Positions 21,063 through 34,204 of a stretch of 64,000 bases of DNA are shown piece by piece (the first letter of the stretch is position 1; each line of letters starts with the position of its first letter). Where the stretch lies: NCBI GenBank assembly GCA_964036045.1, contig OZ038381.1:137112306-137176305 (forward strand). The letters run 5' to 3'. The stretch comes from Eutreptiella sp. 'Long Island Sound 2002' (Eukaryota > Euglenozoa > Euglenophyceae > Eutreptiales > Eutreptiaceae). The translations under genes were made by a program, and so were the position numbers. Under the pieces are notes generated by a model. That model made no database searches. It had not been told where the DNA came from and worked only from the letters and a program-made list of their open reading frames with translations.

Positions 21063-21112
<50 letters not shown>
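21063..21112 (+). repeat. (CA)25 microsatellite
   Basis: Uninterrupted CA dinucleotides. The VCVCV open frames read through it on the minus strand are artefacts. Confidence 0.98.
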
Positions 21113-21113
<1 letters not shown>

Positions 21114-21114
21114 C

Positions 21115-21410
21115 ACCCCTGGCCGATACGCCATGGTCGGCAAAGTGTGCACATTCCGCTCCTAGGGTGCGCACAATTTGCCTGAGCACACTTTGCCTAG
21201 CTGTGTGTATTGGCCAATGGGTGTCTTGTGAGGATGATATGCACAGAGACCCCCTTGGCCGATGCGCTATGGAAAGCAAAATATGTGCAGCAAAAGCCCC
21301 GTACAGCCAATATGCTAAGGTAGGCAAAGTGTGTGCACGCCCACAAGCCCCTGTCACTATGGTGGGCAAAGTGTGTGCTCACTGCTGATCACAGGTTGCC
21401 TACCATAGCG
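21115..21410 (+). repeat. degenerate repeat with GGCAAAGTGTGTGC core
   Basis: At least four imperfect units carry GCCGATACGCCATGGTCGGC-like sequence followed by AAAGTGTGCAC. One unit near 21165-21215 and another near 21395-21412 are in reverse orientation. Spacing is irregular. Confidence 0.5.
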
Positions 21411-21419
21411 CATCAAGTA

Positions 21420-22440
21420 TCAGCATCAGGTGAAAGACACCGCAGTGGGTACAGTCTTTACAAAAAGCTGACACCCGTGCTCCCGTAAATTTGCACCCCT
21501 GGTTCTTTGCTGCCCCAAGGGTAGTTCTTGGTGGGTACGGTTTCCATCGCATTCAGCCTTCAGCAGTGCAAGGTACAGAGGGTACCAGATCACACGACTG
21601 CAGTGCCTGCCGAAATAGTTGAGCATTGAAAGCCACATGCATCCAGAGGTCATTGATGTCCGCCTTCTCCCCCAAAGTACCTGCGAAATGCATGAACACG
21701 GGCCAAACATGGGAAACTTGAAGGTGATTCCCAAAAAAGAACCCAAAACCTACAGGTCATATTTGTTGCAAAAAAAAAAAAAGCTGATGCTGAATCGCCT
21801 GTTCTTGAACTGCCCGTTTCTCCTGTACTTCGTCAGGCATTCATGCTTCTCCTTCTCCACACGTAGATGCGCAATCACCATACAATATGCGTTGCTGGAA
21901 CACCACAAAGATGTCGCACAAAAGAAGCAATCCTTGCAATCACAGTTCAAGAAAAGGCAATTCGACATCAACTTTTTTGGTCAAAGTAAGCAAACCCCGT
22001 ACACTAATAACTCACAGACACACACATTGCCTTGTTAACAATGAATGACACCTGTATTGGACCCAGCAAAATCTTCTGGGTGCGAGGTTGAAAATACAAA
22101 AGACACCTGCAAACAGGAGTACAATTCCAAAAGAGTGCAAACAGCCTTTCCTACATCATCCAACTAGCCACTTGGGATCAGGTGAGCCTTCCAACCCTCA
22201 CTTACTACCCCAGACTAAGGTAGCCAAGTTCACTGTGAAGCAAACAATCTGGCGGATCATTCCCCTGTTGTAAAGATTAGGACCAAAATTCCAGTACAAT
22301 TTCGTCACAACAAAATGATTCTGCTGACCCACCACCCCCTGTAGAATGAACTACTTCGACAGCTTGCTGCACTACAATCCATTTTATCTAACTATTGTGT
22401 CACAGGAAACGTTTTCAAGGGGGTGAATTGCATGCTCCTC
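21420..22440. other. exon-like islands only
   Basis: A minus-strand piece at about 21755-21950 (CLFLNCDCKDCFFCA, then HLRVEKEKHECLTKYRRNG) is Cys-rich and protein-like. Another lies at 21570-21690. No start, splice chain or family can be given. Confidence 0.25.
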
Positions 22441-22759
22441 TCACCCAAGTCATATTCTGTTGCGAATCCTTTCCAAAATGTGTCTTGTGTTCAAAAATTC
22501 ACAGTGTGCACTGTGCGAAGTGGATAATGTGCAGCGTACAAACACGGGGGGGGGGGGTGTAGCAACGGGCCATACGCCGACTCCCTCCCACTTTCCAGCC
22601 AATTTCAGGGAAGGGGGGGGGGGGGGGGCTGGGTCTCGGGGGGTCTGGGGCCAGCTGAAGGGAGGGGTGCACCTGGACCCCAACATATATGGCTTAAAAT
22701 GACCCCTTCATCGCGCTGAACATTTTTGTGGTATGTATGTTGGCAAAAAAAAATTGCAA

Positions 22760-22866
22760 CAGGGGGGGGGGGGTTGTAGGTGGCACTTGTGTTTAAGGGC
22801 ATAGCACACCCGATTTAATTCCTGGCCACTGTTGCCAGTGTCGCCCCACCCAGGCCAAACCATGCT
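22760..22866 (+). repeat. repeat family C, copy 2
   Basis: Follows a poly-G run. It carries GTAGGTGGCACTTGTGTTTAAGGGCAT and TCGCCCCACCCAGGCCAAACC-like blocks (quoted in part) that match 6727-6838 in order and orientation. Confidence 0.75.
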
Positions 22867-23065
22867 TGTTTTGACAAAGGAGTTCATGTATGTTTCGAAA
22901 CCCTTGGGAGGAGAGGGGTGGGGAGGGTTTGCAACATGTGCACTACGTTTCTTTCAATGCTACATAACCGGGGGTCCCCAACAAAGGGGACAAAATCAAA
23001 GCACAAAAAAAAAGGAAAAAAACATTAAATTTCTTTGCTCTTGTGTCTCTAATCCTGCCTCAGGT

Positions 23066-23140
23066 CCTGCAGATTGCCCGCACTGGGGATTGAACCCATG
23101 ACCTTTCACCTGCAGAGGTACTGCTCCACTAGGGTATGGG
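23066..23140 (-). repeat. tRNA-like, pol III-type head (possible SINE)
   Basis: On the minus strand a 66-nt stretch starts GCCCATA and ends TGCGGGC, which pair with one mismatch and one G-T. It contains GGGTTCAATCCCC, a near-consensus B box and T-arm. The A-box half (CCTAGTGGAGCAGTACC) is weaker and the anticodon arm is not well formed. I read it as a tRNA-derived retroposon head, not a working tRNA gene. Confidence 0.4.
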
Positions 23141-24821
23141 CCATCTCCAACAAACCTCCGCACAGTGGTGGTATTGATATTCGGTCCAATTTGGTTTTCA
23201 TCCATTATTGGGTTCTCCTCAAGAAACTGAGTGTTTTGAGTATAGACACATGGGGTGAAAACCCAATTTTTCAACCTCTACTAGATCAAGCAAATTTTCC
23301 TTAGGGCGCCTTCGGCACCCATGGTCCGGAACTTTCCAGCCAATTTCCAGGGGGGGGGGGGGGGCAAGTTGGCGTAAAGGGTCCGGTCCCGGCGAGTCCC
23401 CTGTGTGTACAAAGTGAAAAACATTGTGCAATGCGCAAAGTGTGTGGCGTACAGTTTGCAACACTCCCTTCACCACCAGCTCCGTCCCAATGCTTCGTCG
23501 TGGTTAGGGTCAAGGTTGGAGCTAACCTTTTTGATGAGCAGCCGCAAGCAGCAGCAGCAGCACGCAGGAGCATGCGAGAAATGGAACAAAAAGTCAACAC
23601 TTCATCCTGGTGGCTTAGTCTCTGCCCAAATTTTTGGTGGATGATAACTATGAGTACCAGAGAAAATGCAGATGCAGTGATGCCAAAATTCATCATTTGC
23701 CAAAAGTATGCTGGGTTCCGAGTATGTGACAACCTCAAACCAACCCCAACTCTGCCAACCTGTACTATGCACCAACTCCAACCAATTCTGAAGGTGGAAG
23801 AAAATGTAGAACAATATGGGTCTATAAAGTTTTCCCAACGACTTCTTCTACTTCTAACCCCCCACAGCACTTGATTTTTACAAAAGACTCCTGGCCTACA
23901 TGCTATTGGCAGTTGATCATGCAGCGGGTAAAACCGTTGATGACTCACCACCAGCACACAGCACCTGGCCTACATACTTGGCAATGCATATGCTGCGTAT
24001 TCAACGCCTGTGCCATGCAGCATTTCCGCCAGCTTCTGTGAGGCCTGATATCCGGTGTTGTCCCTATCTGGGAAATTTACCACCTGTAAACACAATCACT
24101 GAGGAAATGGAACAATTGTGCAAAACGCTAAAGCTGTCTCGTTAATTAAACCGGATGCTTGATGCATTTGGCTAAAAGGATACGCTGTGGAAAACCGTGT
24201 CGAAGATGCCTGGGGCACATGTTGTGGCATTGACCTCAGCCCTCCAAAATGGTTTTAGAAGATGGCGGCAACACCCGCCACGACAGCAGCGACGCACAGT
24301 TGTCCATAAGCACGGCGCCAAATCCAACGTCACCCCCAAGGCCAGTAACAGCACCACTGTACAGCTAGCCACTCACCCCCAGCTCTCGTGTGGTAGCACG
24401 GGCCATGGTAGTGGTGATGCATGGCAACCCATCACCCCCCAGCCGTGCATGTGCCGGGCGTGCCCAATTTACAGACAGATTTTCAAATAAAAGGCCGGTT
24501 GCAGTGGCGGGTGGCTGGTCACTGCCTGCCTCGGGGGCAGTCCCTAGAAGCGGCCCTGTCGTGATTCAGGACAAGCCTGGTTTGCTGCTCACCAAGACTA
24601 CGGCAAGGGGGCATGCACGGGGGCTTGGGCGGAGGGGCGTAGCGGAAGGAGGGCCAATGGGAGCGAGGGAGGAAGGGGCAGAAGGGGAAAGTGGCAACAA
24701 GGGAGAAGGCACAGCGGGGGGGAGGAGCGTGTGGGAAGGAGGGACAGCTGGTAGACGCCACTTGCTCCTTGCACAACCCTCGTCCTTACGCACGCCTGCT
24801 CCAACTCCTCTCACATGGCAT

Positions 24822-24822
<1 letters not shown>

Positions 24823-24887
<65 letters not shown>
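24823..24887 (+). repeat. (CA)32 microsatellite
   Basis: Pure CA repeat of about 65 bp. Confidence 0.98.
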
Positions 24888-24889
<2 letters not shown>

Positions 24890-26974
24890 AGATGACACAA
24901 AGCGCCCAAAACCCAGCACAAGCAGAAGCAGGGCAGGCACTGGTCGGAAGAAGAATTTCGTCAGGCCGCTGACAGTCAAACAACAAAGACAGTCGGCGAC
25001 TAGGCACCTTTCTGCAGTAGCTGGCAAAATACGCTGGAACTCTTGGCACCCGTGTGCTGCATGGATCAAAGAGACGCACTGCCTTCTGCAGCGCCGTCTT
25101 GATTAAGGTAAGAGAGTTTCATATCACACACACACGCACAAACACACCCTACGCAGGGCAGTGGGTCCTCCCAGGTCACCTTTCAGGACATTTTGCTAGC
25201 GCAGGGGGCACACCTTCTTCACACCCCAGCGCCGGCAATCCTCAACAAAAGCTTTAGGGACATTATTCTCTCCGAACCAACAGATGGAGTTGCGCAGCCC
25301 TGCGCTCCGGAACGAAAGCACTGATGCCTCTCCGTTGGCAATGTACAAGCATCCCAGCCCCCCGGCAACCTGCAATGAAATGGTGGGGTGCTGGGCAGAG
25401 CCCCCCCTTCAGCCCTCCCTACGGCCTTCCCTCAGCACACCCATCAGCGTTCCCCCAGCCCTCTCCAATTCTGCGTATCACATCCTTTGCAGGTGCCCAT
25501 CTGGTCAGGTACCTTCACGTGTCCTCGTATTGACAGCCAACTGTTCACACTGGGTCAGAGGGCGTAGGGCGTGCTGCACTTGGTTGTGTCATCAGCGGAG
25601 ATTTTGTTGCTTCACCCCCTGCCTTTGAATTGCCACCGTTGCCATTGGCTGCCTGTGTTCGCAGATCAGATTCCGCACTTACGGTGGCGCATCCACAACC
25701 AGTGCCAACTGCCTGATTAGCGGTGGGCAAGCCGCCACATGACCACGGGAAGGTTTCCCAGAATTGACCACTGGGAGTCTAACAACTACAACTCCCCCCC
25801 TCCAAACGCTATGAAAATGCCACCTGAAAGAAATTGCGCACAGGGGTCAGAGGGGAGCTCAACGAGGGTGGGGGGCATGATGCAGGAAACGGGGAACAAA
25901 CATGTGCCTTTTGTCGCTTTACATTGGGAAACGTCTCCACAATCGACATGGAAGGAACATTACACAACCCACCGCCAGCTTTTTGCTGACCACCACAAAC
26001 TTCCCGGCCACCAACACTGACAATACCACAGACCAGTTCCCACAATTCCAGCCTACATATGAAATGCAATTCCTTCCTGAAATCACTACCCTTGCGCATA
26101 TCTGTAAGGGGGTGTCACAGATGGGGCTTTGAGCGCCGCAACGCTCCCATGGCTCCCACGTCGTTTGCAACGCCCACACCGAAGCTGCCGTTGCAAAACA
26201 TGGTATTGCAGCAGCACGCCCTCCTGCCCTCCTCGAAGAGCCCCTCCCCCATTCACCAATCTTCATCCTGCACAAATGTGCATGTGCATGCGTGCCTTTC
26301 TCATGTGTCCTGCTTTAGCGAGGAATTGAGTCCTTTGCCAAGAAACGGGCAATCAGAGGTCCAATGTCGTGATCAAAAGGGGTGTATGTGTTTTGCTGGG
26401 GGGTCTAGAGGTTGCCCCCAAACATGGGGGAACGGGTTGCCCTGGTCCACAAAGGGGGTGACAGACCTGCCTCCGAATCCAAAATTGTGCAAAATGCAAC
26501 CAAAAATACTGACTGACTAATTTGGACCACCACACCCAGATATTTCTAACCCAACCCCAAGACCACCAATGAACAAGCAACCATGCTGTCTCAGGGAAAA
26601 GTGGAATAGCTTGGTAACCCTTGCTGTCTGGAGGAAAACTGAAATGGCTTTGTAACTACTACCGTCTCAGGCTCTCCAAAGCGGAGAGTATCCGAAGTGG
26701 CCACATAACCCCATGAACCCGCCTTCTCGAGGCCCCCAGAGCAAGGAGGAATCACAGTGGTTGCTGAGCGCAGTGTTGGCCGGGGGCCTAAAAAGATGCC
26801 CGACACGTGCCGGGCGCACACCCAGCAAATTAAATTTCCCTCCCAGACTTTCAGTGTGCACTACCCATTGTTGTGCTATACTACTAATGGTGCTAGACAG
26901 GGTTGAGGCATGAGCGGAAGGGTGCGTGAGCATGCACCTCAAACCTGACATACCCCCCCCCCCTCCAGGAACCG

Positions 26975-27060
26975 GCAATGTTCGACCGCGGAACCAGGGG
27001 TTGGTTCTTGCGCACCAAAATTTGACCGCGGAACCAGGGGTTGGTTCTTGCGCATGACCG
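26975..27060 (+). repeat. two 48-bp direct repeats
   Basis: GACCGCGGAACCAGGGGTTG followed by GTTCTTGCGCA occurs twice in a row. A diverged copy lies at 27488-27530 (GACCGCAGAACCAGGGGGCG). A poly-C run precedes the first. Confidence 0.8.
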
Positions 27061-29039
27061 TGGGCAGCCCCGTACCGCGGAAAAAAAATTTTCCGGCACA
27101 TTGCGCCACGGGGCATGTGCACCCTCTCCTTTCCCACACTTAACCACATTGACAAATGAACACCAAAGAACTGAATCTCAGCTGACTGGGCTGTAGTGTG
27201 CCTTCCAACGTGCATGGAAGGATCTAATGTTCAACTGTGTTTAACTGACTTTTATTTGTATCCTTGTCGGGGGCTGGTTGCTTTGGGGAAGGGGTCGAGA
27301 GCAGGGGGGAGGGGTTTCAGGGGTATGTGTGACTGTGACTGACTGATAGGGTCCCCCCTGATGGGGGGACCCGTAGCAACACACATGAAATGTTGTCCTG
27401 CACACCTACACCTGAATAGCTGTCCCACATCCACCAGAACCATGAAAAACCCATTACCCTGGCAAAAAAAAGTGATGTGGAAAATTCGACCGCAGAACCA
27501 GGGGGCGGTTCTTGCGCGAGGTGGTTCTTGGACACGGGGGGGGGGGGGTGGACAATGCTGGTAATACTTTGTTCATACCCACTTTGCCCTGGGCCAGGGC
27601 GTTTGACAGGTGATAGGAACCATGCATTCAATTAGTACAACAACACCCATGCTCTTGAGACGATGCATAAGGCCGAGAGGCCGTGGTTGACTACATCTCC
27701 ACCCAAAACACAGCAGTAAGTATTTGCCACAAGAAAGACCTCAAAAGTCACATGCACAGGCAATATTGGAGCTAAAGGGATGTCCACTGCCAGTAGACCA
27801 CTGGATGAGACGGCAGTGTGAGGTGATTGATGGAATTGTGGCATGGCAATGCGGGAGGCTCACATGTGCAAAAAGCAGAAATGTGCGGGTGAGCCTGGGT
27901 GATGCTGCACGCCAAAACGGGGGGTTCTCGAAAATTGGATACATGCTTAAAAAACCCCCCCTAGGGGTATTTGGGAAAGGGGGGGGGTTGGAAAGGGGAA
28001 GGGGGGTTTAAAGGGGTTTTCCGCTAGGTGGCCGCTGACGCGTGCGCTGTGATACCCTGGCTGTGATACCCTTGTGGCAACGCAGCTCTGCCTGAGAGGG
28101 CTGCGCAGGGGTTAACCTACGGTGCCACCAGGGTACCCACCTGCAGGAGGGTGGATGCTGTGGGGGTGCAACATCCAGCGTCGAGCACAAGGAAAAAAAG
28201 ATGCTGCCCATGTTTCTCTGTCGCCCCCCCAATCTGTCTGACAACGACCACTCACTCACAATCAAGCAAGTATGACTGACTAGAGGCCATGGCTAAAACT
28301 GGCCCAACGGACAATGCAAAAAAAAAACTGGAGCGAAGCACACAATTTGGAGCATTAGAGAGAGCCTCAGATGGGACAAGCAAGACAGCCTGTCACTGTT
28401 ACTGTCCACCAACTGGCAACCTACAAACTTGTCATTGTCCCTGTCGTTGTGTCACTCAAACGGTGTCACTGAGTGATAATAAAATGCTGACCCCCGTTCG
28501 GAGTCTTGTGGGTTATGCGCAGTGACAAGCAAGCGCAAGCTCAACAAAACAAAATCCTCATCAGTGGTACCAGAGACGCCTTTCCGTCTGGAAAAAGAGG
28601 TGCAGCGCAGGGTGTACGCCTTGATCCAGGTACAGTGCTGTAGCTGTTCTTGCTGGAGACCTACAAAGAACACCCTGTCATATGACACCGTGCTTATTGT
28701 CATATTGTGGCTACAGGAATGGCGACCTGTGGGCAGAGCACACAAAAGCACAGCAAAACCATCAGTAGAGACACCACATTCTAGTCCCCTAAATACCTAA
28801 CCCCCCCTCACCCCCACCAAAAAGTTGAACCCGTTGTTATGTGCATCCCTGCAACCAACTTTACCACAACTTATGTCCTTTGGCAAAAAAAGGGGGTTCA
28901 GCATCCAAAACCCCCCGTAAAACCCCCCCATGGAGCATTTTCAAAACGGGGGGGGGTTGCAAACCCCTGCATGGTATCCGCTATTTTAGAAACAAAACGG
29001 TCTGGAAGGGGGGGCGACCCATGATCGACAACAGTTTGT

Positions 29040-30440
29040 TTATAGGGTCCAAAGATTGGCCCTTTTGCAAAAGCCTTTAGAGTTTAATTCCAACAACAAA
29101 GTTGTCAATGGCAAGGATAGTTTCAAACCAAGCCATACAACGAACTTTTGCATCCATGCAATGCTGCGCCTGGACGAGACCTCTTGGTGCAACGCCTGCA
29201 GAAAAAAAACAAATGCGAGCAACTTTTCAACAGGAACACCAACAAACATGCCTCGTCACTGATGGATGTTGCAGCCATGAAGTAATATGCCACGTCCTTG
29301 TGTTTCCTGATGCATGCAGGAAGATGGAAAAGCGCTCTGAGGCACCCATGGGCACAAACCCAGGCACAAATGCAAGCAGACACAGCAATCCCATCTCCCT
29401 GTAAGTCCCACAGAACAACTTGCAACCACAAAGAGACATGAAGCACCATTGCCCATGAGGGCAAATACAGGGATACAGTAAGTCTACATCTGTCCTAAGA
29501 ACCGATTCATGTTTCCTCAAACTGAATATCTGGAGACACACTGGACACACTTTAGATGCTACTGCAATGTGGCCATCAAAGGGTAGAAATCAAGGTCTCA
29601 GTGCAGAACCAGACAGAGACTCCTCTTCTGCCAATACTGTGATTGATAAGCTTGTAGGGGGCATAATCGTTTTCCCCATAGAGTAAGCAAACTTGCAGCC
29701 GCTCCAATGGTCGTCCAAATGCAAGTGCCGGCCGTTTGTGTCCTGCAGGGCCTGTTCTTCTTTTTTTGGAGCTGGGTGCGCATGTGCATTTGTGTGGCTG
29801 CGTTTGTGTGGCTGTTCCCCTCTATGCCTTTGTATGTTTGATGTGCCTGCGCAGCGCATATCTGCACATGTCCACAGACAGTTTCTGGGCTGTGATCTGC
29901 ATCCATAGGCGCGCTCATGTGTGCGCTCATTGGTGCGCTCAGGTGTGGCCGAGGACCACACCTGCACAATGATGACCAAAGGCAAAAGATCATGGACACA
30001 GCCTCAGATGCAGTCACAGCCACAACACCAGACACAGACATCAGACACAGCACCAGCACGAAATCTACAAACAGAAGATATAGCATCACAGCACAAGTCT
30101 GCAATGTAAGGGACATTGAGCTCCATGCTGGCACCATGGATCAGCACTGGCCTACTTGGTCCTTTTGAAACAACATCGTGCCTTCAGGGCGCACAGCAGT
30201 CAAGCAACTTCCCACATGCAATGGGACAAGAACAGAACAAAGATACTTCGGCAACCAAAGGTTCTTGCCCTGGTTTGGGGCCGGATGGAAACGCTTCAAA
30301 CGACAATACTTCTGGCCATTCACGACAAAGATCTGCCCTCTGTCATTGAACATGGGATATACCCAGCCATCCTGCAAGAAAATGGTTGCAAATGTGCAAA
30401 TCAACGCACAGCCTCCGAAGTCGTAGTTTGTGCACACCCT
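29040..30440 (-). CDS. possible multi-exon gene of unknown function
   Basis: Four minus-strand segments have protein-like composition and plausible splice sites. The first is about 30160-30440 (LQDGWVYPMFNDRGQIFVVN, then GQKYCRLKRFHP), with a CAA-GTAGG donor candidate near 30152. The second is 29590-29742 after CTGCAG (DTNGRHLHLDDHWSGCKFAY). The third is about 29240-29530 (SKVCPVCLQIFSLRKHE, a C-x2-C motif). The fourth is 29040-29195 after TTTTCTGCAG (ALHQEVSSRRSIAWMQKF to a stop at 29040). The phases between them were not all verified and no known domain is seen. Treat it as a candidate locus, not a model. Confidence 0.3.
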
Positions 30441-31675
30441 GCACACTGTGTGTGTCAAGTGCCCCACCGCAGGGCATGGAGAGCTCAGGTGTAAGTCGTT
30501 CGTACACTGACCCCTGTCACACCAACCAACATTTGGGTCCTTTGACTAAATTTAAATGGGCATGCCTGCAGCAGTCTTTACTAGTTGTTTCCATAAGGCC
30601 CATCCCCCAAACATCCATGTGAGAAACCCAAAAGGGTGAGTAGGTGCTTGAGCCTGGGCGGGAAGAAAATTGCTTTGCGGGGGGGGGGGGGGGGATGGCA
30701 CGGAGACCCATTTGCCCAACCCCCCCCTCCCCCTCCTTGGTCGCCGTGCCGGCAGGGGGGTTTGGGCTGGGGCTGCCCTACCTGCCGTGCCCGGGGGGGG
30801 GGGGGTCCGACCCCAACATACATGGATCAAAATGATCCCCATGTTGCGCTGATCATTTTGACTACACACATGTGGGGGAAAATTTTTTCGTGAAAAAAAT
30901 TTTTCCGGGCCAAAATTTGTGTTCCGGCGCCTTTGGTGGCAACATCCGTCCATACACAAAACAAAGCACCTGGCACGGAAGCCCATTTCTGGAACCCCCC
31001 CCCCCCCACTCCTCCTTCGCCGGGCGCCCATGCCATCCCCCCCCCCCCCCCCCCGCAAAGCAATTTTCGGGCCGCACTGTGCTTGCAAAATCCTCCTCAA
31101 GAGATACAGAGGGGGAAGCTCTGCACTGCGCACTCGCTGCATGCCACTTTTTAGAAACATTATCCAAGAAAGCCTGCACATTGAACTCCTTAGAAATGCT
31201 CACCCAAACTGACCTGTGAATAGCCCTTTAGAGCCCTTCAGAGGGTAGATCATATTTGCGACCATCTGTGAGTTGTAGTGGGCATTAGTGGACATTAGTA
31301 GTCCTTGGTTGTGGGAAAACATTTGGGGTTACAAGGCTTCACAAGTTTTTTCCGATCTTTTGTTGGTGGTCAGAATATTATTTCAGAAAATTCGATGTTT
31401 GACCCCCTTTAGGCTTCCAGGCTCAAACCACAATGTGCCGTGTCTACAGATCTAGGTCCCGTCTCTGCCTGTGAGCGCTTGCTGGGTCACGCCCTTGCTT
31501 CGGAGGAATTTTTGCATTGCACGTTACTTTGAGGGGATACTACCCAAAGAAGCCCCCAAACTGGCCCCTCTCTAAACGGCCCCGAAACAAGGCTCTCAGA
31601 AGCCCAAATATGCAATATTGTTCTTTATCTTCCCTCAGGCCAAGACAAGATGCAGTGTTGCATCCATTGCCAACC

Positions 31676-31858
31676 GTCGACGACGACGACGACGACAATG
31701 ACAGCGACGATCCACGATCGACGAGACGACAAGACGGCGACGACGACCGACGACCGACGACCGACGAGACGACCCACGACGAGACGACCGTCGACGATCG
31801 ACGATCGACGACGATGATCGACGACGACGACGACAACGACGACATCGACGAGACGACA

Positions 31859-31895
<37 letters not shown>

Positions 31896-32110
31896 CGACG
31901 ACGACCGACAGCCGACGACGAGACGACGAGACAACCAGACGACCAGACGACGAGACAACCAGACGACCAGACGACGAGACAACCAGACGACGAGACGACG
32001 ATTGACGAGACGACGGCGACGATATCGACGAGCAACGACGACAACGACAACGACAACGACGACGACAGCGGCGGCGGCGGCGGCAGCAGCAGCAGCAACA
32101 ACACCCACAA
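31676..32110 (+). repeat. degenerate (CGA/GAC) triplet tract, about 430 bp
   Basis: Almost entirely CGA/ACG/GAC triplets interspersed with GATCGA and GAGACGA units. It ends in GGC and AGC triplet runs near 32068-32095. Interrupting units such as ACAACCAGACGACCAGACG recur two or three times near 31930-31990, a higher-order repeat. The long Asp/Thr (plus) and Arg/Ser/Val (minus) frames are consequences of the repeat. Confidence 0.95.
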
Positions 32111-32152
32111 CAGCCAAGGTGGGAAAGGGGATGTAGAAAAGCCTTTGCCAGC

Positions 32153-32812
32153 CTAGAATGCAGGATGCACCCATATTCCTGCCCCCATCCCTGGACAACA
32201 CACATCACACACCCGATCAGGTCTCCAATGATGCGCCACTGCTGCTTCCAAGATGCCCCTCCTCGCGAGCAAGGCTTGCCAATTAGGAGGATCCTTGCTT
32301 GGTGGGGGCCCCATCCGCCTTGGCCCCGTCCACCCTGGCCCTTGCCCCTGCCCATGCCCCTGCAAGTGCCCTGGTCGATTTGTCCCTTGACCTTGAGGGT
32401 GCCCTTGCCCCTGCCCTTGCCAGTGCGGCTGTGGGTGCGCCTGCACCTGCCCGTGCCACTGGCCCCGCCTCTGGCCAGACCACTGCCCTTGCCCTTCAGC
32501 ATGCCATGGCCCCTGCCCCTGCTCCTGCCTGTGCCCTTGTCCTGATGCCTGCCCCGAACCTGGCACCTGCCCTGGAGCATGGCATTGCCCCTGCCCCTTT
32601 CCAAACCCCTGCCCCTGCAGTTGCCCTTGGATGTGCATCTGTTGGATTTTCTGGTCCCGGTACAAAGGAATGGCTGCATCACAGGTGCCTGCACAAGACA
32701 CGGCACACAAGGCATGCGCAGCACTCCTGCTACAGCGCTGCAATGCACAGCATCCCAAACGGTGGCGCGTCCAGTCACGCTTTGGCAGCACAACTTTAAA
32801 TTGTGCAGGCAA
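32153..32812 (-). CDS. possible Gly/Gln-rich repeat protein
   Basis: A minus frame of 219 codons translates the 6-bp-based minisatellite as a GQ-dipeptide-rich region (QGQGQG-type). It then ends in a non-repetitive part (SKDPPNWQALLARRGILEAA). Two other frames on this strand and one plus frame are also open. The frame is therefore only weakly supported; the non-repeat end is its best argument. Confidence 0.25.
   Translation of the reverse strand: MPAQFKVVLPKRDWTRHRLGCCALQRCSRSAAHALCAVSCAGTCDAAIPLYRDQKIQQMHIQGQLQGQGFGKGQGQCHAPGQVPGSGQASGQGHRQEQGQGPWHAEGQGQWSGQRRGQWHGQVQAHPQPHWQGQGQGHPQGQGTNRPGHLQGHGQGQGPGWTGPRRMGPPPSKDPPNWQALLARRGILEAAVAHHWRPDRVCDVCCPGMGAGIWVHPAF
32338..32625 (+). repeat. hexamer-based minisatellite (TGCCCY)
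   Basis: About 290 bp of imperfect TGCCCC/TGCCCT/TGCCAT hexamers with longer inserts. It is C-rich on plus and G-rich on minus, so it could form G-quadruplexes. Confidence 0.9.
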
Positions 32813-34204
32813 ACGAGCTCACGGAAAAGGGGAGACAACCGGGGGCGGAGGTCCCACACTGGTGCACTTGCAATAGAGTACACAATTCTAGCAGGAATGG
32901 ACCCAGACCCACCCAGAGGGCTGAAATCTGGGGGCTGGAGCATTGCCCATTGCCCGTACCCAAAAGGGAGTGTGCAACATGCCAGTGATAGAAGGGCTGC
33001 ACAACACACAAGAAACAATGGGTTTATGATACACTGCGCTGTTCCTTTTCCTTCCTCGGACGGTCGGCCTCATTTTTCTCTGGCTGTGCCTGCCTCTCTT
33101 TTGTCCGTTGTCCTCCGTTATTTGGCAAAAGGACATCTTGACCAAGGTGCAGTATCGCTGTGTGCCATCTCGCTTCCCATAACCCACTACCTGTCATCAC
33201 ACTTGCAGATGGTTCACGCACACCCTCCCAAGGAGATGGGCAGATGAGTGGGGCACACGGGCCGGACAAGTGAGGGTGTACCAGACACCACCAACCGGGG
33301 CAAAGGGACAGGAATGCAGGAGGGGCACACCCCACCATGTGTGGGATGCCCCTCGGAGTATGGGCCGGGAGAGGCAGATGCCCAGGCAAAGGCAGGACAG
33401 GGGGAGCAAGCAGAGGCAAGGGGCCGGAAGAAGGGGGCAGTGGGAGGAGGTCATCAGCAGCATTTCTGATTTTTGCGACACAGAGTAGCTGCTATTCAGG
33501 GCTGGTAGAATGCATACAGATGGCACGGCAAAGCCAGACAACGTACCATCGGGAACGTCTGCAAACTTCTCCCCGGAGATCGCCATCAGCACCATTGTGC
33601 ACTCCCACTCGTCAGTCGGGACGGTCCAGATGCAGTGTGAGGGCCTGGACAGCCAAATGCGTACGTATGCCGCAATAGCCATCACCAGCAAAAGTAGAGT
33701 TGCCAAAGATCCCAAGAAGACGAAGTGTGAGGGATGTCGTGGAAGGGAACCAAACCAGCCCCTACAGCAGTGAACAGGAATTGTGGCGAGGCCATGCAGC
33801 ATGACCCTACAGCCAGGCCAGTGACACACACTTCGTCACTCGCTCCGTCACCAATATCAGTGAATCTGTGTTTTTCTGTTGGGGACTGACTCGAAATGTT
33901 CATCTGCCAAACTGAATGCAGCTGCAGGGTCAGCCGAGAACTAATGTGGCGACGGATGCAAAATTGTGGGGGGGGGGGGGGGATGGCTGAACGAGTATGC
34001 CGGTTGGTACTTCCGGTTGTCTGTATGTGTTTGCCTTCTGAGGAGGGAATCCTCAACTCATGGATAGGTGGATTGGTTGCCCACCCATTGGTTTGGGGGT
34101 GAAGGGCGGGTTCAAAAAACTACAAGAGGTGCCCTCGGCTACCCCTGACTGCCAGGGAAAAAATATTTGTACCAGGTGAGAGTGGGACAGTTGTCCCACT
34201 ACTC

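Noticed and set aside
24786-25079. VCVCVC-rich open frames
   Set aside because: Translation of the (CA)n microsatellite; the same holds at 21046-21369 and 61682-62120.
30862-31203. Exon-like frame starting FNVQAFLDNVSKKWH
   Set aside because: Part of it lies in a GCACTGCGCNCTCGCTGC-type repeat seen also at 35536 and 36218, and it runs into poly-G.
31540-33018. 492-codon minus-strand open frame
   Set aside because: Its length comes from the triplet tract and hexamer minisatellite, which lack stops in several frames at once.
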